A stretch of 5,454 nucleotides of DNA. It comes from an uncultured Chlorobiota bacterium (lineage in GTDB: Bacteria; Bacteroidota; Kapaibacteriia; OLB7). A program made the position numbers and the translations under genes. The number at the start of each line of letters is the position of its first letter. Position 1 is the stretch's first letter. Positions 1 to 5,454 of the stretch are shown here, piece after piece. A model generated the notes under the pieces. It saw nothing but the letters and a program-made list of their open reading frames with translations. It searched no databases and was not told where the DNA came from. The stretch is taken from NCBI GenBank assembly GCA_946481475.1, contig CAMLOB010000323.1, positions 1 to 5,454 of the forward strand, in the 5' to 3' direction.

Positions 1-1074
1 AGTCAGATCTTCGCGGATCCACTTCCGTCCGTCGCGGACCTTCTCGCCGTCGATGATGACGTCGGAGCCGATGCAGACCAGGTCCCAGTGGACCGCGCTG
101 TTGTTTCCGTTCGGCGCCATGTCGTAGCACTGGCCGGGCGTCAGGTGAATCGATCCCCAGATCTTTTCATCGAAGAGGATGTCGAACATCGGCTCGGAGA
201 TGTGGGGGTTGGTCCCGATGGCGAACTCGCCGAAGCGTCTTGCCCCCTCGTCCGTGTCCAGGATTGCCTGCAACGCCTCCATGTTGTCCGACTCAAAGTC
301 GACGATCACGCCGTCTTTTACCTCGAACCTGATTCGCCCGAACGGCTTGCCGTTGTAGACCGACGGGGCGTAGGTGATGTGGCCGTTGACCGAGTCGAGA
401 ATCGGCGATGAGAATATCTCGCCGTCCGGAATGTTCACGTCACCGGCGCAGGGAATCCAGGTCTGTCCCTCGATCGAGAGCCTCAGGTCGGTCCCCTCGC
501 CGACCAGATGCACTTCGCGGCTCTTCGCCAGCAGTTCGTGAAGCGGCTTCATCCGCTCATTCAGCTCTGCGTAATCCAGCAGACAGGCTTTGTAGTAGAA
601 GTCGGCAAACCTGTTGGTCGGCATCCGGGCATTCATTGCAAAGGCAGGCGACGGATAGCGGAGGACGCACCACCGGGTGTTGTTCACTCGCTCGCGCATG
701 TGGACCGGACGACCGTACTCTTCATTGTACGCCTTGTCCGCCTCCTTGCCGACATCGCTCAGATCATAGATGTTCTCGCTTGCCCGCAGACCGATGTAGA
801 CGTCCATCTCCTTCATCGTCGGAAGGCCGGCGACATCGCGCCGCCGTTCCCAGTATTCCTTCGATCCACGCTCACGCTCGACACGAAGAACCTCCGTATC
901 GTAGAGAGCCACAAACGGGTTGGCCCCTGCGTCAAAGGCCGCACGGGTCATCTCCTGGGCAAGGTGGACTCCGTTCAGTCCGTAGAGCTCGATCAGAACG
1001 TTGTCTCCCGGTTGCGTTCCGGTGGAGTAATTGATAATCTTGTCTGCAAGGTCCTTGTTGCGTGCGTCAAACAT
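1..1074 (-). CDS. M29-family metallo-aminopeptidase (C-terminus cut by window edge)
   Basis: Reading leftward from the ATG at 1074, an open frame of 358 codons runs off the window. The family is usually about 370 residues, so only the last few are likely missing. It resembles peptidase family M29 (AmpS/AmpT/aminopeptidase II type), cytoplasmic dimetal exopeptidases that remove N-terminal residues from peptides. Seen: N-terminal KIINYS around 13-17; GEIFSSP with candidate ligand E219; GEFAIG with E283; H310-x6-Y317; and H329-x-D331. This order (E, E, H, Y, H, D) matches the known M29 metal and catalytic residues, and all are present. The frame stays open upstream of the ATG, but the start at 1074 fits the usual family N-terminus; a GTG at 1122 would add 16 atypical residues. 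No Shine-Dalgarno precedes either start. It is transcribed divergently from the secreted propeller gene, with no evident functional link. Exact substrate unknown. Confidence 0.93.
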   Translation of the reverse strand, partial: MFDARNKDLADKIINYSTGTQPGDNVLIELYGLNGVHLAQEMTRAAFDAGANPFVALYDTEVLRVERERGSKEYWERRRDVAGLPTMKEMDVYIGLRASENIYDLSDVGKEADKAYNEEYGRPVHMRERVNNTRWCVLRYPSPAFAMNARMPTNRFADFYYKACLLDYAELNERMKPLHELLAKSREVHLVGEGTDLRLSIEGQTWIPCAGDVNIPDGEIFSSPILDSVNGHITYAPSVYNGKPFGRIRFEVKDGVIVDFESDNMEALQAILDTDEGARRFGEFAIGTNPHISEPMFDILFDEKIWGSIHLTPGQCYDMAPNGNNSAVHWDLVCIGSDVIIDGEKVRDGRKWIREDLT

Positions 1075-1137
1075 TGCGAATGTGGATAGGTTGATGAAAC
1101 GATCTGCCTGTTCGGTAATCACAGCGGCTGAAAATAT

Positions 1138-1202
1138 CACGTAAAGAGGAGAAGTCGCAACGGAATCTTTGCGTCCTTTGCGTTTCTTTGCGACTTTACG
1201 TG
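1138..1202. repeat. Palindromic element with CTTTGCGT octamer repeats
   Basis: This 65-bp intergenic element has perfect 9-bp ends, CACGTAAAG (1138-1146) and CTTTACGTG (1194-1202). The pairing extends inward: GTCGCAA (1154-1160) matches TTGCGAC (1188-1194), giving a 15-bp stem interrupted by an 8-nt one-sided bulge (1146-1153). The right half holds four near-identical octamers: CTTTGCGT at 1167 and 1176, CTTTGCGA at 1186 and CTTTACGT at 1194. It lies between the divergent aminopeptidase and propeller genes, just upstream of the propeller ribosome binding site. It may be a degenerate copy of a dispersed palindromic repeat, or a binding site or leader hairpin. The structure is seen directly; the function is unknown. 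A TTG-initiated reading frame through it is not considered coding. Confidence 0.7.
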
Positions 1203-1226
1203 CAGTATCCATGCAGACCACTATCC

Positions 1227-1234
1227 GGAGGAGG
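1227..1234 (+). promoter_or_regulatory. Strong Shine-Dalgarno for the propeller gene
   Basis: GGAGGAGG lies just upstream of the ATG at 1238. The first GGAGG leaves 6 nt to that ATG, and the second leaves 6 nt to the GTG at 1241. It decides the start: the longer frame opening at a TTG at 1169 would put this sequence inside the coding region and bury the signal peptide. It is the only strong Shine-Dalgarno in the window. Confidence 0.8.
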
Positions 1235-1237
1235 ATC

Positions 1238-3172
1238 ATGGTGAAGTTTCTTGTTCTTGCCACACTCTGTCTGTTCCCGCTTGCCGTCCCGGTCTCCCGT
1301 GCCCAGACCGCCGATCCCTGGCTGATGAAGGGACACGATACGCGCCGCACGGGACAGAGCCGGGCGTTCGGTCCGAAGACTTACAGCCCGACTCAGTCGT
1401 GGAGCCGGGAGGTGCCGGCGGCCAACGTCATCAACATCGGCGCATCGGTCGATGAAAACGGAGTCTATTTCGGAACGTGGGGACTGCAACGAAATCCGGA
1501 AGGAAAGAACGATCCGAGGACGTGGAACAAATATGACGGCGCGGTCTACGGCTACGGGCCGGACGGCTCGCTCCTCTGGGGAGACGGAAAAGTTGATCTG
1601 GACATCGTCCATCGTTGCTACGAGTACGAAGGGCGTGAGCGGGACGGCAACGATATTTTCTGGTGCGGGTTGCTGAACAACTACAACGTCTCGTTTTACA
1701 ACGGGACGGTTGAGGGACAGGGGGCGATAGATCCGGGACGGAATCTGATCTACTTCGGTCGCGGCGACGGAAAGCTGTATGCGATCAACCGGGCAAGCGG
1801 GGAGATCGCCTGGCGATATACGACGTTCAATCCGGAGTTGCCGGATGATCCGGACGGAGGAGGAGAAGTGGTGACCTCCCCTCTGTACGACAAAAACGGG
1901 ACGATCTATTTTGCCACGTGGGGAGAAGGGAACTATGAGACAAACGCGATCTACGCAGTTAACCCCGACGGTTCGCTTCGCTGGCGCTATCCTTCCGGCA
2001 CGTCACTTCCACACCGCTTCTTTGCCTCTCCGGCCCTCAGTCCGAATGGAGAAACCGCCTACTTCAGCACATTCATCGCCGGTGACAGCACGGAAGTTCC
2101 CGGCATACTCTATGCATTCGACAGACTTGATGAAGACGGACTGTCGGATGAAGAACGATTGAAGTGGAAGCTGGATCTTTCCTGGAACGGCGATCCGATC
2201 TTCACCAACACGATGGCGGTCGGGAGCGACGGAACGATCTACATCGGCGGCTGGACGCTCAGGGATGAGCAGAATATTCCGGTCGTCTTTGCAGTGGAAG
2301 ATAACGGAACCGATGCGCGTTTGAAGTGGAGTCAATCGTACGTGGAGTTGAACGACGGAGCGCAGTTCGTTCTGGGACTGGCCTTGCGTGAGGTGGGAGG
2401 GGAGACGCAATGGCTCTATGCCACAACCTCCAACAGCGGAGCACCTCTGACCAACTGGAAAACCGAGGGGCAACTGTATGCCATCAACCATACCACCGGG
2501 GCGATTCTCGGGAGTTACGATCCGTCGGGTGATATCCCGGCGGCGGTCGGCGGAATCAATTCTCCGGCAATCGGCGGGGACGGCATCCTCTACATCGGCG
2601 TGCGGGGACATTATCGCGGTCCCTTTGCGCCGGAGCGTGCCCCCGGCTACTACATGGCCCTTCAGTATCTCGACATCGTCGGACGTTTCGTCCTCCTCTG
2701 GGGCTTCCGCACCGATGACAACTATGTGGAGTGGACCCATCCGGCAATCGGACCCGACGGGGGGCTCTACGTCGGCAGTGCCGCCCACGGCCCTATCGAC
2801 TCGGTCTACACCGCCGTTCACGCCCCCGGCGAAGTGCCGGAGGGAACGACGCCGAAGTTCTACGCGTTGAAGGGCTTGACGCTGTCGGCGGAGGAAGAGA
2901 GGGGGAGCGGGGAAGTAATTCTTGAGGAGCCGCAGCCCAATCCGTTCTCGGAGCGGACGGTGATCCGCTACCACCTGCCGGAGCGGGCACACGTGCGTCT
3001 GGTGATTACCGATGTGATGGGGAGGGAGATAGTAAAATTAGTGGATGGAGAACAGGGACAAGGGGAATACAGCGTGGTTCTGGATAGGAAGAAAATGGCA
3101 CAAGGTATTTACTTCTGTTCTCTTTCAGAAGAGAAGAGAAAGGTAACTCGAAAAGTGATTTTGCAGGATTAG
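1238..3172 (+). CDS. Secreted PQQ-like beta-propeller protein with T9SS C-terminal sorting domain
   Basis: This 644-residue protein is probably exported by Sec and then secreted or surface-anchored by the type IX system. Residues 1-23 form a signal peptide: K3, a hydrophobic core and a likely cleavage near SRA-Q. The mature part opens with WLMKGHDTRRTGQS (28-41), a common entry to PQQ-like propellers. Blade-like strands follow, of the type x-YFG...DG-x-LYA-x-x-x-x-x-G-x-x-x-W, at about 68-113, 170-195, 220-252, 330-370, 390-420, 449-490 and 508-550. This suggests a seven- or eight-bladed propeller. No dehydrogenase active site is recognisable, so PQQ binding or enzymatic activity should not be assumed. 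C127 and C143 could form a disulfide. Residues about 560-644 are a type A T9SS sorting domain: PNPF at 567-570, IRYHLPE, GREI at 595-598, GIYFCSL and a terminal TRKVILQD-like end. Third-position GC drops abruptly inside this domain, from about nt 3029. Ligand and role are unknown. Confidence 0.9.
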   Translation: MVKFLVLATLCLFPLAVPVSRAQTADPWLMKGHDTRRTGQSRAFGPKTYSPTQSWSREVPAANVINIGASVDENGVYFGTWGLQRNPEGKNDPRTWNKYDGAVYGYGPDGSLLWGDGKVDLDIVHRCYEYEGRERDGNDIFWCGLLNNYNVSFYNGTVEGQGAIDPGRNLIYFGRGDGKLYAINRASGEIAWRYTTFNPELPDDPDGGGEVVTSPLYDKNGTIYFATWGEGNYETNAIYAVNPDGSLRWRYPSGTSLPHRFFASPALSPNGETAYFSTFIAGDSTEVPGILYAFDRLDEDGLSDEERLKWKLDLSWNGDPIFTNTMAVGSDGTIYIGGWTLRDEQNIPVVFAVEDNGTDARLKWSQSYVELNDGAQFVLGLALREVGGETQWLYATTSNSGAPLTNWKTEGQLYAINHTTGAILGSYDPSGDIPAAVGGINSPAIGGDGILYIGVRGHYRGPFAPERAPGYYMALQYLDIVGRFVLLWGFRTDDNYVEWTHPAIGPDGGLYVGSAAHGPIDSVYTAVHAPGEVPEGTTPKFYALKGLTLSAEEERGSGEVILEEPQPNPFSERTVIRYHLPERAHVRLVITDVMGREIVKLVDGEQGQGEYSVVLDRKKMAQGIYFCSLSEEKRKVTRKVILQD

Positions 3173-4458
3173 AGGTATATCCAAGTATGAGCGCCCAAGT
3201 GGACAATGTTCGTCCGTTGCATACACTGTCAGTCTCTGAAATGGTTGAATTGTTGGAGAGAACCAACACTCCCTGTAAACGCCTTCCGCTCCTTGATAGT
3301 CTGAGTCTCCGCCTCACCCGGGGTAATCTGAGTGTAGCGTGGGAATATGCACGGGAAGAGCAGTCGCTGGCAACTTCACTTCATGATGTACACTGGATGG
3401 TGAAAAGCTATCTCCGCTTGGGAGACTGTGCTTTTGCAGCAGGCAAGTATGCGGAGTCCAAAAAGTACATTGAGAAAGCCTTGAAATTGGCGGAAGGTTT
3501 TTCTGAATCATATCAGGAACGCGCCACGATCTTCAGTCGCTTGGGGCGGACACTCTTTTCTCTGGGAGTATCAAAAAAGGCTGTAGAGGCACTGGAGCAA
3601 TCCTTGCTGCTTCGCCATCATACAGAGGACAAGCTTGACCGGGGGAAGACAGCCGCAATGGCTGGAAATATATTCGGCAAGATGGGAATGTTTGACAGGT
3701 CGGTAGAGTTGCTTGAAGAGGCTTTGATCTTGTTCACGGAAGCTTCTTACAGTCAAGGGCAGGCAATGCTGCTGCTTGATATTGGGGTAATGCATCTATG
3801 GATGGAGAATCTGGATATTGCTCACTCTTGTTTTTATAGATGCCGGACCACTGCCCGCCGAATGGAGCTTGCCCATCTGGAAGCAGAAGCGACCTTGCAG
3901 TTGGCAAATATAATGTACAGGAGAGCCGATTTTAGATCTGCAGTATCCGTATATCTAAAGGCTGAAGATCTTTTCCGTCAACTTGGAGATCAATTGCAGT
4001 ATGGACAGACACTAGTCAAGCTAGCAGAAGTCTATCGGCTCTTGAAAGAAAAGCGTAGGATGGAGGCCTGTTTTAGTAAAGCCAAGGAAGTGTTTGATAA
4101 GTTAGGATATGAAAAAGGTCATGCGATTATAAATTTTTTTCTAGGATATAAGGCGTGGGAAGAGAAAGACTATGAGCCTGCTATCGAGTTCATGCAGAGC
4201 GCTTTGGAGTACCGGTTGAAATCAGGTGAGCGGACAATTCAATACTATATTTACTACTACCTGGCCCAAGCATACGAAGCAGCAGGCAGAGTTCCCGAGT
4301 CCCTGTCTTGTTATAAAAATTTCCTTCTTCTTGACCAAGAGTTTATAGGGAAGGATGTACAACGTAAACTCTTGGCATTTCAGGCGCGATCTCATTCTCT
4401 TCAGATTGGTCAAGAAAGTGATAAGGAAGAAAATCCTCCTGTAATTGGTCGTCCTGAA
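3029..4458. other. Low-GC3 tract spanning the end of one gene and most of the next
   Basis: Counted by hand: 25 of 29 codons in 2942-3028 end in G or C, against 18 of 47 in 3029-3169. At the other edge, 4 of 26 codons in 4381-4458 end in G or C, against 24 of 34 in 4459-4560. The interior varies; the line 4081-4140 is only about 32% GC. The left edge falls in the T9SS sorting domain just after its GRE motif. The right edge falls at the start of the conserved C-terminal module of the TPR-LuxR protein. Composition is observed; a recombinational origin is inference. Confidence 0.65.
3171..3175 (+). promoter_or_regulatory. Putative Shine-Dalgarno overlapping upstream stop codon
   Basis: AGAGG overlaps the TAG stop (3170-3172) of the propeller gene and sits 11 nt before the ATG at 3187, slightly long but usable. 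Because the ribosome site overlaps the upstream stop, translational coupling of the two genes is plausible. Confidence 0.45.
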
Positions 4459-4878
4459 CTCTCGCAAAATCTGACTTCGATGTCCCTGAAAGTCGCCCGG
4501 AACGACAAGTTCCTTCACGACCTGCGAAAGCGACTTCTTGACCTGAAGAAGAGTGACGGCTCCAGGGGGACGGCAATAAAGAGCCTGGTCAGAGAGATCG
4601 ACGCAAATCTGGAACAGGTAGATGCCTGGGAAATCTTCGAGCAGCAACTGCAGTCTCTCGACCCGGACTTCCTTCACGGCCTCACGGAGAAATGTCCGTC
4701 TCTTACCCCGGCGGAAATCCGCCTCTGCTCGCTGCTGAGAATCAACATGTCGAACAAGGACATCGCGGCATTGCTGAACATTTCAGATCGGACGGTCGAC
4801 ACGCACCGGACGAGAATACGGAAGAAGCTGGGGCTGAAGAAGGAAGAGAGTCTGGTGGGGGAGTTGGCGAGGATATGA
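3187..4878 (+). CDS. TPR-repeat transcriptional regulator with C-terminal LuxR-type HTH
   Basis: The 563-residue protein is a likely cytoplasmic DNA-binding regulator: no signal peptide or membrane segment is visible. Residues about 71-385 contain roughly eight tetratricopeptide repeats with a spacing near 40 residues, for example LGDCAFAAGKYAESKKYIEKA (about 78-98, 21 residues listed here only as LGDCAFAAGK...IEKA), GNIFGKMGMFDRSVELLEEA (160-179), and YLAQAYEAAGRVPESLSCYK (358-377). A charged linker (about 405-425) leads to a helical module (about 428-500), then a LuxR/GerE helix-turn-helix (about 503-550) with LTPAE at 506-510, SNKDIAALLNIS at 522-533, TVDTH at 536-540 and KKLGL at 546-550. 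No phospho-receiver domain is present, so the input is more likely ligand or protein binding by the TPRs. It starts 14 nt after the secreted propeller gene and is probably in the same transcript. Most of the TPR region is AT-rich at third positions, while the C-terminal module is GC-rich. Target genes are unknown. Confidence 0.9.
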   Translation: MSAQVDNVRPLHTLSVSEMVELLERTNTPCKRLPLLDSLSLRLTRGNLSVAWEYAREEQSLATSLHDVHWMVKSYLRLGDCAFAAGKYAESKKYIEKALKLAEGFSESYQERATIFSRLGRTLFSLGVSKKAVEALEQSLLLRHHTEDKLDRGKTAAMAGNIFGKMGMFDRSVELLEEALILFTEASYSQGQAMLLLDIGVMHLWMENLDIAHSCFYRCRTTARRMELAHLEAEATLQLANIMYRRADFRSAVSVYLKAEDLFRQLGDQLQYGQTLVKLAEVYRLLKEKRRMEACFSKAKEVFDKLGYEKGHAIINFFLGYKAWEEKDYEPAIEFMQSALEYRLKSGERTIQYYIYYYLAQAYEAAGRVPESLSCYKNFLLLDQEFIGKDVQRKLLAFQARSHSLQIGQESDKEENPPVIGRPELSQNLTSMSLKVARNDKFLHDLRKRLLDLKKSDGSRGTAIKSLVREIDANLEQVDAWEIFEQQLQSLDPDFLHGLTEKCPSLTPAEIRLCSLLRINMSNKDIAALLNISDRTVDTHRTRIRKKLGLKKEESLVGELARI

Positions 4879-4894
4879 ATAGAGAAAGAGTGAA

Positions 4895-4933
4895 GGAGAG
4901 ATGCCGGGAAGACATTCTTCTCGGCATCTCTTC
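4895..4933. terminator. Hairpin between convergent genes, probable terminator
   Basis: An 18-bp stem with a 3-nt loop starts 17 nt after the stop of the TPR-LuxR gene. The core AGAGATGCCG (4897-4906) pairs with CGGCATCTCT (4922-4931). It extends outward by a G-T and a G-C pair, and inward by GGAAGA (4907-4912) pairing with TCTTCT (4916-4921), including one G-T wobble. The plus-strand tail is only weakly T-rich (ATACTTTCT); the minus-strand tail is richer in T, so it may serve both directions. The opposing small gene ends 116 nt away. Confidence 0.65.
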
Positions 4934-5048
4934 ATACTTTCTGAACACTAGGTGAATAGAGTTCTCGGATAGCGGAAATTATACAAGGGGGGGTGTTCTG
5001 ATCGTGTTTGACGTGTCGTTTGTGAGCGTACGGAATTTTATCTGCTTA

Positions 5049-5309
5049 CTAACGAAACTGTGGCGGTATATTCACCAACTGCTTCTCGACCTCCCAATCG
5101 TCCGGCTCCATGATCGGCCATCGCCAGACGGCTCCTCCTTCCAGCCATCGCTCCCGGTACTCCCGTATGTCCTGAAGCGTCGTGTCCTGTCCGCCCCACT
5201 GGACTCCGCAGCAGATGCACAGTTCATGGATCAGGAGATTGCCGGATTCGTCCCGTATCGGCGTGTCGTGGATATAACCGCAAACTCTGCAGATGCAACG
5301 TACATCCAT
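5049..5309 (-). CDS. Small zinc-ribbon-like protein with two CxxC motifs
   Basis: This 86-residue cytoplasmic protein has two paired-cysteine knuckles, C7-R-V-C10 followed by GY, and C31-I-C-C34 followed by G. They are 20 residues apart, typical of a zinc ribbon; C5 and C33 add further thiols. After the second knuckle comes an acidic/aromatic tail: GGQD (39-42), a helix IREYRERWLEGGA (48-60), then DDW (70-72) and EKQLVNI (75-81). The arrangement resembles a widespread family of small uncharacterised bacterial proteins with a CPxCGY...CPCCG...YRxxWxxxGAxW...NWxxxxQLxNI pattern, which I recall but cannot verify here. Some relatives occur near polymorphic toxins, but no toxin is visible here. 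The start fits the family; no Shine-Dalgarno precedes it. It converges on the TPR-LuxR gene and looks independently transcribed. Its role is unknown. Confidence 0.8.
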   Translation of the reverse strand: MDVRCICRVCGYIHDTPIRDESGNLLIHELCICCGVQWGGQDTTLQDIREYRERWLEGGAVWRWPIMEPDDWEVEKQLVNIPPQFR

Positions 5310-5454
5310 AGAGGATAAAGAATGATGAGTATGAGTTCGATAATAAGATGGGGAGCCATCGGTCTGTGATACTGTGGCTGGGGTGCGTGTGTTTATAGTA
5401 TGTGATTTCCGATACGATAGATGAAATCTGAAAGTAAATCCGTTCAGTCCTATC
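5310..5454. other. Upstream region of the small zinc-ribbon gene, no gene seen
   Basis: This is 145 nt with no supportable coding region, RNA gene or clear repeat. It should contain the promoter of the minus-strand zinc-ribbon gene, but I see no convincing promoter motif or ribosome binding site; the bases just before that ATG are pyrimidine-rich. Confidence 0.4.

Noticed and set aside
88..1089. Three open frames on the plus strand (88-411, 408-1034, 508-1089)
   Set aside because: They lie opposite the M29 aminopeptidase, whose minus-strand frame has clear family motifs. Their own translations show no recognisable domain and are arginine/serine-rich shadows of GC-rich DNA.
1131..1160. Possible minus-strand promoter for the aminopeptidase (TTGCGA, 18 nt, TATTTT)
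   Set aside because: Each box matches only 4 of 6 consensus positions, the 18-nt spacing is not optimal, and the housekeeping promoter consensus of this group differs from that of Escherichia coli. Not strong enough to list.
2003..2992. A 329-codon minus-strand open frame inside the propeller gene
   Set aside because: Long antisense frames are common opposite GC-rich coding DNA. The plus strand has propeller repeats and the T9SS domain, and the antisense translation has no recognisable motifs.
4134..4140. Run of seven T inside the TPR coding region
   Set aside because: Reads cleanly as Asn-Phe-Phe-Leu in frame with no sign of a frameshift; too short to argue for slippage.
4978..4983. TATAAT on the minus strand
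   Set aside because: No fitting upstream box, and it would point into the 3' end of the regulator gene with no gene to serve.
4987..4993. Run of seven G
   Set aside because: It could in principle be a phase-variable tract, but it lies in the gap downstream of two convergent genes and not in a promoter or coding region.
5004..5318. A 104-codon plus-strand open frame
   Set aside because: It overlaps the minus-strand zinc-ribbon gene, which has ordered CxxC pairs and a family-like tail; the plus-strand translation has no such features.

Overview
The window looks like a chromosomal segment of a Bacteroidota/FCB-group bacterium of moderate-to-high GC content. The strongest evidence is the C-terminal type IX secretion (Por) sorting domain on the large secreted protein. 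The TPR regulator, with a LuxR-type helix-turn-helix and a C-terminal module I associate with this group, agrees. Shine-Dalgarno sequences are absent from both minus-strand genes and strong only before the secreted protein. I cannot name genus or species.

Layout: (1) 1-1074, minus strand: an M29-family metallo-aminopeptidase, nearly complete, running off the left edge. (2) 1075-1237: divergent intergenic region with a 65-bp palindromic element built of CTTTGCGT octamers, then a strong Shine-Dalgarno. (3) 1238-3172, plus strand: a secreted PQQ-like beta-propeller with signal peptide and T9SS sorting domain. (4) 3187-4878, plus strand, 14 nt downstream and probably co-transcribed: a cytoplasmic TPR protein ending in a LuxR-type DNA-binding domain. 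(5) 4895-4933: a long hairpin, probably the terminator of this pair. (6) 5049-5309, minus strand, convergent: a small zinc-ribbon-like protein with two CxxC knuckles. (7) 5310-5454: no gene that I can support.

The most unusual feature is a sharp change in third-codon-position GC that does not follow gene boundaries. It falls from about 86% to 38% at roughly 3029, inside the T9SS sorting domain, and jumps from about 15% to 71% at roughly 4459, where the conserved C-terminal module of the TPR-LuxR protein begins. Both junctions lie in protein modules that usually occur in many copies per genome. A plausible reading is that a segment of about 1.4 kb was replaced by recombination between paralogous cassettes. 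No defence system, CRISPR array, transposase or tRNA/rRNA gene is visible.
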